The position numbers and the translations under genes were made by a program. Below the pieces are notes generated by a model. The model was not told where the DNA came from, ran no database searches, and saw only the letters and a program-made list of their open reading frames with translations. From Conchocele bisecta (Eukaryota; Mollusca; Bivalvia; Lucinida; Thyasiridae), in the NCBI GenBank assembly GCA_029237695.1, contig CM055280.1, positions 36,416,508-36,480,507 of the forward strand: a stretch of 64,000 nt of DNA, in the 5' to 3' direction. Positions 25,701 to 32,299 of this stretch are shown piece after piece; within the stretch, counting starts at the first letter, position 1, and each line of letters begins with the position of its first letter.

Positions 25701-28700
25701 NNNNNNNNNNNNNNNNNNNNNNNNNNNNNNNNNNNNNNNNNNNNNNNNNNNNNNNNNNNNNNNNNNNNNNNNNNNNNNNNNNNNNNNNNNNNNNNNNNNN
25801 NNNNNNNNNNNNNNNNNNNNNNNNNNNNNNNNNNNNNNNNNNNNNNNNNNNNNNNNNNNNNNNNNNNNNNNNNNNNNNNNNNNNNNNNNNNNNNNNNNNN
25901 NNNNNNNNNNNNNNNNNNNNNNNNNNNNNNNNNNNNNNNNNNNNNNNNNNNNNNNNNNNNNNNNNNNNNNNNNNNNNNNNNNNNNNNNNNNNNNNNNNNN
26001 NNNNNNNNNNNNNNNNNNNNNNNNNNNNNNNNNNNNNNNNNNNNNNNNNNNNNNNNNNNNNNNNNNNNNNNNNNNNNNNNNNNNNNNNNNNNNNNNNNNN
26101 NNNNNNNNNNNNNNNNNNNNNNNNNNNACGGCCCTGCAGCACGTGACGTATATTACACAAGGTGACATTATTCCTTTCAGTGCAACTGATGCAACAGCCA
26201 CAGATAACGGAGTTCTGACATTGACCGTGACCGTGAACGGAATGCCGACCTTCAGTGCGACCCCCAACTGCCTGAACATAGCAGACGCCACGGGTTCAGG
26301 TTTGTTTCTGTCTGTGCACACAGGCCACTCAGCTCGATATACTATACAGTAGAACCTCTCTAAACCCGACACGCAGACATTCTGTGTATCCTTAATGGTA
26401 TGGATTTCATTGGTGTATATTTATGATGATCATGTCTGTTCTAGTTCGCAAAGTACAGCCGTATACCTTGGCATAGTCATACGTCTGATTTACAGTGGAA
26501 CATCTCTAAACCGGACATCCTGGGGACATCACAGGGTGTCCGGTTTAGAGAAGTTCCAATGTACAGTACAGTACAGTACAGTACAGTACAGTACAGTACA
26601 GTACAGTACAGTACAGTACAGTGCAGTGCAGTGCAGTGCAGTGCAGTGCACTGCAATGCATTGCAATGCAATAGAATACATAATACAATGCAATGCAATG
26701 CAATGCAATGCAATGTAATACAATACAATACAATACAATGCAGTACAATACAATACAGTGCACTGCACTGCACTGCACTGCAATGCAATGCAATGCAATG
26801 CAATGCAATACAATACAATACAATACAATACAATGCAATGCAATGGATACAATACAATATAAGACAAGACAATATATCTGAGTTGTGTAGTGTACAAGAA
26901 AAGGCAAGACATGACAAGATGCGATAAAGAAGTGAAGACAGTTGTAACAACTCGTTCCACGCAAATCACTGGTGCTGTACTCCAAACTAGCATAAACTGT
27001 TTCACGTAGAAGTAGGCGCCGGGTTCCTGACGAATTCCCATTCAGTTATATACAGTATATACAGCATAAACACATTTCATCTAGTAACAGGCAATTTGTG
27101 CCGGTTGCTGGACGAAAACTGGGTTTATTCGAAAGTTCAAAGTATAGCTGAGTTGCATCGCGTCAGGAAACCGGTGTATTTTTATACCCCCGGCAGAATT
27201 GTTGAGGGGTGGATAGTTTTCGTAATGCCATCCGTCCTTCCGTCCGTTTGTCCGTTCGTCCACATTAAACATTTTTGATACCCATTATCTCTGTAACGGT
27301 AAGTCGGATTGACTTCAAACTTCATATACGTGCTTATCATATTCCATATTTTCATTCCATACTACATACATGCGGCCTTCATGTCTGAGGTCAAGGTTAA
27401 ATTACTTAGAAATTTGCATAAATTTGGGTTAAATATTTACGTTAATATTTTTATTTGTCGGTATAATCGGCGGCCGGGGGTATACGTGAGCCCCTGCTCA
27501 CTTTCTCTAGTTGTTACATGAAACACTTTTCGACTGTTGTTCATCGACGACTGTTATCCACATGTTCAAGAGGTAGAACAATGTACCGATGGATAAAGCG
27601 TTTCAGAGATTGTAACATGGTTAAACAATCTTAATCATGTTTAGAAACCAGCAGAAAGTCAGGGAAATAACACTTGTCATGAAGCAAAAATAATCACCTC
27701 TAAAGGCCTATTATTAGAGGCCTTTATTGGTGATTTCTTATTTTCATGACAACTTGTATTGCTCTGACTTTCTGTTGTTTTCTAAACATAATTATATTTT
27801 TAGCCATGGTACCGTCTCTGCCACGCTTTATCCGTCTGTAGAACAATACAGGTATCTCGTTACATATCGCAAGCGAAATTAAAATTAATTCCTTAAACCT
27901 GGGTTTGCTATTTTAAACGATTATTAATAGTCGTTGACTATTATTGATTTCACAGTTTACATGTAATAATTCATTGTTATCACATGAACAAAATGTTATT
28001 CCGTGTTGTAACCCATTTCATAAATGTGATATGACACACGTGTAATAACACCTGCAGCGAATTTCATTGGCTGGCTGCGTCACCCTTATTACGTATTCGT
28101 ACCATGCACTAACGTTATGCCAAACAAACAAAACGAAAACATCCCAAATGACGTCCCTAATGGTGCGACAAAGCAATTAGGTTTTGACGTTGATGTCATC
28201 CTATTTTAAACGGCATTAGAAGCGTTGGTGACACAATAACATCACTCACATCACTACACGGGAATATATAGTATGGCATATCTAAAAATATATGCGTATA
28301 TGCTTATCTCGACCGATAAAAATAGTTATAATACAGTATTATAACTATTTTTCTCGGTCGAGATTTTCAACTTAATGCGAACATAGTCAAATGGCGCTAT
28401 CTCACTGAAACATATTAGATATCTCACAAGTTGTCTGCTCTTTGGGGCGTGAAGTCATGTGATAAACAGACTATTAACTCATTTCCATCTGCTATGGAAT
28501 TTATGAAACCCGTCAGTAATTTTATGCATCTTGCAAGAGGCTCGGCGCATAAATAGTGCATTACTCATTTCATAAATCTCATATCAAATATAAACTCGTT
28601 TGAGATCCTCGGGAGCTCGATCTCGAGACCAGCTTAAACAACTTAATTATCGAAATGTTGAGCGCTCGACTACATGTAGTTCTGGCAGCCCCACGTTGGG

Positions 28701-30057
28701 TGCAACAAATATGTAACGTATTTTACATTTTTGCTTGTCAAGCTAGCTCAATACACGAGACTAGCCAGGTTTCTGAGTCAATTTCCAATATTGTTTTCTC
28801 CTGCAGCTACTTCAGCTCCTTTCCCCCGATTATTATTAGTATTACTCCATTGTTTGTTACAGGAACAACACTGTACACGTATACCATAGCTGACCCTGAG
28901 AGTGCCGCTGTCACCACAACCATAGCAAGTAAGTACAACTTAGAGCGTACAACAATCATAACCATCATGTATAATTTTGAATGTAGGGAAAGATGTACTT
29001 CCAAGTTAGTAATCTCGAAATTAGAAATTATAATTGACCATTTATTGATTTCAAAATATTCTGACATATGATCGCTTACAACTTTAAAAACTTATATTGC
29101 CCATTGTGTTGTACACTTATCATACATACTTACATTACTTTTGTTTGCTGCACACATTAAATATAAACTGTATTGTGCATTGCATTTCATTATTTGAAAC
29201 GTAGTATGTAACGATAACGGTATTATTTATTTGGCACAATCGTTTGTTTAAGTAAACTATGATGTAGACACTTGACATATGTACATGTATGTAGATTACT
29301 AATATACCGGCCCGGCAATCGAATATAGTTGAACAGCTCCCAACCGGATGCTCAGCGGGATGGGTCTCGTGATGGGTTCTCTGTATGGTATATTGTATTA
29401 TACGCCTTCTTGAACATTGCGTCACAAATAGAATACCACGTTGAAAGTCGTTTGATTGGGTTCGGTTCGAAAACTGTAGGAATTCCTTAACATTTCCCAG
29501 TATCACGTTAAAAACCTGATATTGAAAGACACAATCCTATTCTCTTATCCTTGTTCGTGTACTGTGAGACCTTTCCAAACCGGACACCCTGGGATGTCCT
29601 CATGGTGTCCGGCTTAGAGAGGTTTCACTGTAAATCAGACATTTGATCATTCTGAGCTATAGTTGTGTGCTATGCCATGACCAACAGGCATTATCACCCG
29701 AAATAAATTACCAAGAAACTCATCAGAAATAAGATCACAGGTGATTTATTGCTGTCCGGTTTAGAGATATTCCACTGTATTTATAATCCAGGCGGCGACG
29801 GGAGCAACTATTTCACGTCTCCGATCACCTCCGGTAACCTGGTAACGTTGAAGGCGATGGCCAAAGCCACCGACGATTTGTTCGTGTTGGTAATCCAAGC
29901 CGTAGACGCTGGTACCCCGCCATCTACTGCTAGCACCACTGTAGCCGTGCCGGTGTTGGACGCGGGAACTGGCACGGGCACCTGTTCCGGAGGAGCCGCT
30001 GCCATGGGCGGCAGTGTCATAACAACTTTGACCATTCTCATCGCGTATTATTTGTAA
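13729..30057 (+). CDS. GPI-anchored small cadherin-like protein, five exons, 278 aa
   Basis: Joined exons 13729-13795, 18062-18380, 26181-26299, 28863-28928 and 29792-30057 give 837 nt (278 residues plus stop). Intron phases match at all four junctions (1, 2, 1, 1). Residues 1-22 are a signal peptide (hydrophobic TTLCCLVAVLTF). About 25-150 form a first cadherin-like repeat, with the YTVLVTATDATATDNG strand and A-x-D motif formed across the exon 2/3 junction. About 151-250 form a second, with AVDAGTPPSTASTTVAVPV, the classic A-x-D-x-G-x-P pattern. About 255-278 are a small-residue stretch (TGTGTCSGGAAAMGG), then hydrophobic VITTLTILIAYYL ending at the stop, as in GPI-anchor signals. The usual DxNDNxP linker is reduced to NGMPTF and LDRE is absent, so calcium binding may be weak. 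Likely an extracellular surface protein. Exons are far more GC-rich than introns. The 500-N gap lies in intron 2, so an extra exon cannot be excluded. Confidence 0.8.
13965..14068. mobile_element. Hairpin MITE, TTATTTCTCAA-AAGTATATGC family, copy 2 (intron 1)
   Basis: GTATATGTTGTTGCCACTCA, then TTTTAACGGT, loop, then ACCGTTAAAATGAGTGG and TAACAACATATATTTTTGAG. The arms pair almost perfectly over about 45 bp. Confidence 0.7.
14069..14756. other. Intron 1 sequence, nothing recognised
   Basis: AT-rich with homopolymer runs. No exon-like stretch with matching splice sites was seen. Confidence 0.4.
14757..14815. repeat. AATAAATTAATTT-GAGCG hairpin repeat, copy 1
   Basis: AATAAATTAATTTGAGCGGA, then CGTAGCGAGCGAGGAAATT, then AGTTTATTAAAA. 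The same imperfect hairpin occurs at 60418-60470. Relatives with GCTAGCGCTCGC and GGTCGCTGACGCTCCC centres lie at 61530-61590 and 62335-62390. Confidence 0.6.
14986..15147. mobile_element. Foldback element with nested GCGCATT repeats
   Basis: The left side TTGGCGCATTGGGCGCATTG, TAGATTTCGCGGCGCATTGG, AGTTTTATATG is mirrored by CATATAAAACTCCAATGCGC, CACGAAATCTCCAATGCGCC, TAATGCGCCCAAATCGCC. The centre (about 15045-15085) pairs perfectly. It is a snap-back structure of about 160 bp with no coding capacity. Confidence 0.75.
15148..16242. other. Intron 1 sequence with promoter-like and inverted-repeat-element fragments
   Basis: At 15640-15720 a TGACGTCA (CRE-type) site, a TATATA run and an ACCAATCAGG (CCAAT) box occur within 80 bp. 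At about 15955-16025 the text TTGAGACGAAATGCTGTGCT, TTCATTGGTCGAGAAACTAG matches the left arm of the 60470-61540 element. The CRE/CCAAT cluster may therefore be a transposon promoter. No exon was identified. Confidence 0.4.
16243..16317. repeat. Inverted repeat with GATTGGCTGA arms
   Basis: AATCAAGCAGTTTGATTGGC, TGAGCCTGAG, an 11-bp loop, then CTCAGACTCAGCCAATCAAA, CTGCTTGAT. A diverged single arm occurs at about 12600-12640. Confidence 0.75.
16318..17835. other. Intron 1 sequence, nothing recognised
   Basis: No credible exon or known repeat. The short open frames here lack splice signals and coding bias. Confidence 0.4.
17836..18047 (-). mobile_element. Pogo-like MITE (P3) abutting exon 2
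   Basis: The left arm CAGTGGGAGCTCTCTCAACC (from about 17838) is followed by a roughly 107-bp spacer and a full hairpin 17975-18047 (TACAGCGAAGCCTCTCGAG, CCGGACACCATGGGG, then TTTAGAGAGGTTCCACTGTA). Its final TA lies 14 bp before the first base of exon 2. This is the inverted layout of P1 and P6. Confidence 0.75.
18062..18380 (+). CDS. Cadherin-like gene, exon 2: most of the first repeat
   Basis: The acceptor is ATTGTATTTGCAG and the donor CAC|GTGAGT. The 319-nt exon encodes residues 23-128 plus two bases. It is Ala/Thr/Val/Ser-rich beta-strand sequence (VTVWASVTAAS, LSASAAGTAGVTLRDG, LTYDIDTASKTTFDITG, VITVKAGVTISYSATST, YTVLV). GC content is far above the flanking introns, and the frame stays open on both strands only because of that bias. 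The upstream in-frame ATG at 17926 lies in the MITE and is not the start. Confidence 0.8.
18478..18522. repeat. (ACGC)n / (AC)n microsatellite
   Basis: GACGCACGCACGCACGCACG followed by ACACACATACACACA. Intronic. The CVRACVRA reading frame over it is not a gene. Confidence 0.85.
18523..20377. other. Intron 2 sequence with worn MITE pieces
   Basis: At 18575-18720, TCAATTTGATTGGCTGAACG and TTCATGAATCTCATATCAGT, then GGAAACTCGTTTGATATCC, match a repeat seen again at 28440-28610. At 19600-19740, CCAACTACACAGATATAATT and CGTGATGGTATCAAGCTA match the TTAA-type MITE body at 62930-63000. No exon was found. Confidence 0.4.
20378..20429 (+). repeat. G-rich homopolymer tract
   Basis: A nearly pure run of about 50 G with single A or T interruptions, after a T10 run. 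The proline-rich minus-strand frame is its complement and not a gene. It could form G-quadruplex and is prone to sequencing error. Confidence 0.85.
20872..20962 (-). repeat. Possible tRNA-derived SINE head or tRNA pseudogene
   Basis: On the minus strand, GAGGTAGTGGATGAGCG resembles a tRNA A box. About 40 nt further, GCAGGATCGAAACCCACC resembles a B box. The stems do not close as a good cloverleaf, so a functional tRNA gene is unlikely. Confidence 0.3.
20963..21930. other. Intron 2 sequence, nothing firm
   Basis: One small inverted motif (GGTCTGGGTCCCACGAA / CAGGACCCAGGAC) lies at 21064-21105. No exon or recognised element. Confidence 0.35.
21936..21986 (+). promoter_or_regulatory. Candidate promoter sites: ZNF143-like and YY1-like motifs
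   Basis: GCATGCTGGGAAAT (21938-21951) is the complement of ATTTCCCAGCATGC, the core of the ZNF143/SBS promoter motif. CAATGGCGGCC (21975-21985) fits the YY1 core (ATGGCGGC). In animals these motifs cluster within about 100 bp of TATA-less start sites. A short open exon with a strong donor follows at 22053. The match is by eye only. Confidence 0.35.
22053..22089 (+). CDS. Possible first coding exon of an unidentified nested gene
   Basis: ATG at 22053 encodes MRILDTLDDKTN plus one base, then a near-ideal donor ATG|GTAAGTATG. It lies about 70 bp below the YY1-like motif, inside intron 2 of the cadherin-like gene. Its phase (1) does not fit cadherin exon 3 (which needs phase 2), so it is not an alternative start of that gene joined there. 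No downstream exon was identified. It may belong to a transposon. Confidence 0.25.
22093..23690. other. Intron 2 sequence, nothing firm
   Basis: Two CRE-like half-palindromes (ACGACGTCATATC, TGTGACGTCGTC) lie at 22403-22430. A solo TIR-tip-like CTCCAGATAAG (as in element A) is at about 23611-23621. No credible exon. Confidence 0.35.
23690..23840 (-). mobile_element. Pogo-like MITE (P4), right half replaced by the pentanucleotide array
   Basis: The spacer (CAAGTTCGCAAAGCACAGCC, ATACGTCTGATT) is followed by the left hairpin arm TACAGCGGAACATCTCTAAA, CCGGACATCCTGGGGAC. Exactly where the loop and second arm should follow, a (GTACT)n array begins. Confidence 0.7.
23840..24517. repeat. (TACTG)n pentanucleotide array, about 678 bp
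   Basis: An almost pure TACTG run with a few interruptions. These are GTACTGTAAACTGTACTG near 23927, and the same CTGTTACTGTTACTG slip at about 24217 and 24334, 117 bp apart, implying internal duplication. It ends in a (GTGCA)n block (24455-24510). It is open in all frames because the period is 5 without stops. The resulting YCTVL-repeat frame is not a gene. Confidence 0.95.
24518..24879. other. Intron 2 sequence with MITE fragments
   Basis: 24515-24600 (ATTTATTTCTAATTCTCACC, then TAACAATAACAACTTTTTAT, GAGAAATGAGAAC) is a diverged TTATTTCTCAA-type hairpin. At 24745-24765, TGAGTGGGCATGTACCTTTAA is a solo tip of the TTAA-type MITE found at 62808-63336. Confidence 0.5.
24885..25312 (+). mobile_element. 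Transposon first-exon fragment, possibly Crypton-type
   Basis: Downstream of a CAATCTGATTGGCT motif there is ATGTCATCGATCGAAAATC (25036). It reads MSSIENLIFEKFYVNSQ, then RMDEDDELLTTALL, a stop, then IEKEPSPPPKMEFEGGRLP, and in a further frame LTESDIDDLV. The acidic ELL-TTAL and ESDIDDLV modules are the style of the N-terminal exon of tyrosine-recombinase (Crypton-like) proteins in marine invertebrates. The stop and frame change make it a relic. The family name is from memory, and no catalytic part is present. Confidence 0.3.
25628..26127. other. Assembly gap, exactly 500 N, with identical 13-bp flanks
   Basis: The bases before the gap end ACGGCCCTGCAGC and the bases after it begin with the same ACGGCCCTGCAGC. 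A fixed 500-N spacer with overlapping ends suggests two contig ends that really abut. Frames reported across the N run are meaningless. Confidence 0.95.
26181..26299 (+). CDS. Cadherin-like gene, exon 3: repeat 1/repeat 2 linker
   Basis: The acceptor is TTATTCCTTTCAG and the donor TCAG|GTTTGT. The first base completes T, giving VLVTATDATATDNG across the junction, then VLTLTVTVNGMPTFSATPN, CLNIADATGS. The 119 nt start in phase 2 and end in phase 1. The exact phase fit across the N gap argues that no exon is lost there. Confidence 0.75.
26346..26562 (-). mobile_element. Pogo-like MITE (P5), 47 bp after exon 3
   Basis: The left arm CAGTAGAACCTCTCTAAACC (26347) is followed by a roughly 125-bp spacer and a full hairpin 26490-26562 (TACAGTGGAACATCTCTAAA, CCGGACATCCTGGGGAC, then GGTTTAGAGAAGTTCCAATG and TA). 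A pentanucleotide array starts directly at its right TA. Confidence 0.75.
26561..26872. repeat. Pentanucleotide array drifting through TACAG, TGCAG, TGCAA, TACAA units
   Basis: It begins as (TACAG)n directly at the MITE tip, becomes (TGCAG)n, then blocks of (TGCAA)n and (TACAA)n alternating while the period stays 5, and ends AATATAAGACAAGACAATA. All frames stay open on both strands. None is a gene. Confidence 0.95.
27165..27265 (+). repeat. TTTTATACCCCCGGCAGAA repeat with CCGTCCGTTTGTCC tail
   Basis: GTATTTTTATACCCCCGGCA, then GGGGTGGATAGTTTTCG, then CCATCCGTCCTTCCGTCCG. A mollusc-type interspersed repeat within intron 3. Non-coding. Confidence 0.6.
27588..27838. mobile_element. Hairpin MITE in intron 3
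   Basis: GATGGATAAAGCGTTTCAGA on the left pairs with ACGCTTTATCCGTC on the right. The pairing continues through CATGTTTAGAAACCAGCAGA and TCTGTTGTTTTCTAAACAT, down to the AATCACCTCTAAAGGCCT / AGGCCTTTATTGGTGATT hairpin at about 27693-27746. Confidence 0.7.
28306..28368. repeat. Near-perfect hairpin, ATCTCGACCGATAAAAATAG arms
   Basis: ATCTCGACCGATAAAAATAG, TTATAATAC pairs with GTATTATAACTATTTTTCTC, GGTCGAGAT over about 29 bp with almost no loop. It lies inside the repeat region 28030-28630, which also contains TTCATAAATCTCATATCA shared with 18680. Confidence 0.8.
28863..28928 (+). CDS. Cadherin-like gene, exon 4
   Basis: The acceptor is CATTGTTTGTTACAG and the donor GCAA|GTAAGT. The 66 nt encode GTTLYTYTIADPESAAVT, then TTIA, the first strands of the second repeat. 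Phases (1 in, 1 out) fit both neighbours. Confidence 0.75.
29560..29779 (+). mobile_element. Pogo-like MITE (P6) abutting exon 5
   Basis: A hairpin at 29560-29632 (ACCTTTCCAAACCGGACACC, then GGTGTCCGGCTTAGAGAGG, TTTCACTGTA) is followed by a spacer that matches P1 (ACCAAGAAACTCATCAGAAA, TAAGATCACA). The right arm GTCCGGTTTAGAGATATTCC, ACTGTA ends at 29779, 12 bp before exon 5. Confidence 0.75.
29792..30057 (+). CDS. Cadherin-like gene, exon 5: second repeat and GPI-type tail
   Basis: The acceptor is TTTATAATCCAG. The exon encodes SGDGSNYFTSPITSGN, LVTLKAMAKATDDLFVLVIQ, AVDAGTPPSTASTTVAVPVL, then the TGTGTCSGGAAAMGG spacer and hydrophobic end, with TAA at 30055-30057. Four or five small residues before the hydrophobic run are suitable omega sites. 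The upstream ATG at 29749 lies in the MITE arm and is not used as a start. Confidence 0.8.
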
Positions 30058-30144
30058 ACAATGCTCGCACGTTAGACTGTTCCCACTGAATGTGACACGT
30101 CATGAGATAAATGGTGTATTGTGTTCTTGAATAGCATATTTCCA

Positions 30145-30406
30145 GTAGCCTATTTCACCAAAATTGCTGCGAAGTATACGGATAAAATTACTAATTTTTA
30201 TTATACAGAATTTATTACATTTTCACAGCCATTTTGGCTGTGATAATGTAATAGATTCGGTATAATAATTATGCATATTTTTAATCATCAAATATATGCA
30301 GTCGTTAGTTCTATATGAAATAATGCATTTCGGGAAAAATAAATGATTATTCCCTCAATGAATACTTAACTAGATAAGTAGGCTTAGCACATTTGGTGAA
30401 ATCGCC
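30145..30406. mobile_element. MITE, TATCACAGCCAAAATGGCTG family, copy 2 (3' flank of the gene)
   Basis: GTAGCCTATTTCACCAAAAT pairs with ATTTGGTGAAATCGCC. The centre TTACATTTTCACAGCCATTT, TGGCTGTGATAATGTAAT is a palindrome. It lies 88 bp after the stop codon and contains the first AATAAA (30338-30343). Confidence 0.8.
30338..30343 (+). terminator. Candidate polyadenylation signal AATAAA inside a MITE
   Basis: This is the first canonical AATAAA downstream of the cadherin-like stop at 30057. Two GATAAA variants occur earlier (about 30110 and 30181). If used, the 3' UTR would be about 300 nt and end in transposon sequence. Confidence 0.35.
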
Positions 30407-30478
30407 GTTTAGTACATGACCTTATTGTTCATGGGGCGTAAACCGTTAATCGCTCATACAAACTGCAAGCTGCGTAGC

Positions 30479-30981
30479 CTGATCAGGACTACAGGCATTC
30501 GGCGTGTTCGGCTTTCATCGGTATAACTCTATATATATGAACAAGACTTCTAACTTTGCTCGGACACGACCTCGTATCATAACAAATTCCGGAATTTTAT
30601 TAACGCTAATGTGAATATTTTTGCAGAAAGTACACCTGTTCATTTGATAGGTATTGTTATCTTGCTGAAATAGCATAGTTAGAACATAATTATGCAAATA
30701 ATATAGAATTACAGCTGCTTTTCCTAGGTCGGACACAACCTTGTATCATAACAAATGAAACAATGTGTTTACGGCTCTAACGTCAATATTGTAGTGGTAA
30801 GTTCATATGATCATTTGAGAATTATCGTTATCCTGTAGAAATACATAGAATGCATATCAAATTTTAAACATATTATTTTGTTATGATACGAGGTCGTGTC
30901 CGAGCAAAGTTAGAAGCCTTGTTCATATATATAGAGTTATATCGATGAAAGACGAAACACGCCGAATGCCTGTGATCAGGA
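30479..30981. mobile_element. MITE with GATCAGGACTACAGGCATTC ends
   Basis: CTGATCAGGACTACAGGCAT, TCGGCGTGTTCGGCTTTCAT on the left pairs with the right TGCCTGTGATCAGGAC side. The pairing continues through TATAACTCTATATATATGAA and GCTCGGACACGACCTCGTAT. A further copy of GGTCGGACACAACCTTGTAT sits in the middle (30727). Confidence 0.7.
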
Positions 30982-31084
30982 CCTATACTGATCGTTTGGT
31001 AAAATAATCGTGGCACATGTGATAGTAAGGACACATTAAATCCATACCGTGATGCATGCGTTTAGTAGCTGGTCAGGAACTACG

Positions 31085-31335
31085 CTGATTAACACTTTCA
31101 CCCCAAGTAACTGTTAATTTTGCAACCAATCCAACTGTCACAAAATGATTTTCAGACTAGTCCATTTATGAAAAGGGGGTATTTTTGTTCTCAAAAATAT
31201 GAAAATTGCTCGCAAATGGTGCAGATCCTGATGAGATGGCTCGTCACGAGCCGGCTCATATGGATCTACACTTTTTGCCAATACAGGCCTGTGGTGTTGG
31301 AAGGGTTAAGCAAGAAAAATACACCCTTTTTTCGT
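31085..31335. repeat. Interspersed repeat shared with 36185-36365
   Basis: Both contain GTTAATTTTGCAACCAATCC / GTTAATTTTCCAACCAATTC, then GGTGCAGATCCTGATGAGAT, GAGCCGGCT, GGATCTACACT and a final AAGGGTTAA. Hairpin centre CTCGTCACGAG / CTCTTTACGAG. Confidence 0.65.
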
Positions 31336-31937
31336 CGCGAGTCACCGATGACCCATTGTGAGGTGGCACATGAAACTGTCAATTAAAAAGTTCTACTCGA
31401 TCGCATTAGAAACGTAAGTTGTGAATCAAATTGTCTCTCGGCAGAAATGGAGACTGGAGAATGGGGAGTATGGCATTTGTGGTCAGTATAGCTTCTGATA
31501 TGTGACTATGACTGGATAAACTATCCTATCTCGCTATAGCCAGTCTAGTCTAACACGTTGTCTAGTCACAAAATGCTAACCAATCACACACATCGCCGTT
31601 TTTAAATGCGGTCCTGTGTAAGATAACAGACACAATACATATTCTTTATTTCCAAAACATTTTACAGACATTTGCCATTTTTTCCCGTGTCACTATCAAC
31701 CGAAACATGTCTTGTGAAGTATTGTCGATATTTCATTAATGCATATATGACGTCATATTGGTAAGAGCATTGTTACGTCTGCAAGACATTCTGGCTCTTG
31801 AATGCATTTTGTGTGCATCAATGTTATGAATCGTAGTCTCAATGTAATTGTAACCATTTACGTCAATGGGCAGTAAATGTAACAGCCTATCTTAATTGAG
31901 ACGACTGGAAAACATAGGGGACATTGATTTTTTTGTA

Positions 31938-32290
31938 TTAATTCGTTCCCACGAAATAACAATTCGTTCCCCCAATTTAACAATTCGTTCCCTCGAATGG
32001 ACAATTCGTTCCCACGATATAACAATTCGTTCCCTCAAATTAACAATTCGTTCTCACGAAATGACAATTCGTTCCATCAATTTAACAATTCGTTCCCTCG
32101 AATTAACAATTCGTTCCCACAATATAACTATTCGTTCTCACGAATTAACAATTCGTTCCCGTGTGAACGAATTGTTATTTCGTGGGAACGAATTGTTAAA
32201 TTGAGGGAACGAATTGTTATTTCGTGGAAACGAATTGTTAATTCGTGTGAACGAATTGTTAAAATTGTTATTTCGTTGGAACGAATTCAT
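31938..32290. repeat. 21-bp tandem array with a head-to-head inversion
   Basis: About eleven copies of AACAATTCGTTCCCACGAAAT-type units run forward from 31940 to 32160. The sequence then flips (GTGTGAACGAATTG) into about six copies in the opposite orientation to 32290. AATTCGTT is constant. The 6-7 bp between (ACGAAAT, TCGAATT, CCAATTT) vary. Since 21 is a multiple of 3, frames show 7-residue repeats (TIRSxxx), which are artefacts. Confidence 0.9.
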
Positions 32291-32299
32291 AATAAAAAC

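Noticed and set aside
22053..26299. Exon at 22053 as an alternative first exon of the cadherin-like gene
   Set aside because: It ends in phase 1, whereas exon 3 requires phase 2, and its peptide (MRILDTLDDKTN) is not a signal peptide.
25507..26372. Long frames spanning the N run
   Set aside because: N bases translate as X. Only exon 3 (26181-26299) is real within it.
26477..27041. Long overlapping frames on both strands rich in Cys, Ile, His, Ala
   Set aside because: By-products of the TACAG/TGCAA pentanucleotide array and the MITE. No codon bias or splice signals.
31938..32290. CRISPR-like array
   Set aside because: Repeats are contiguous with no unique spacers, change orientation midway, and the sequence is animal. 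The 35-bp (39734) and 30-bp (61675) arrays were rejected for the same reason.
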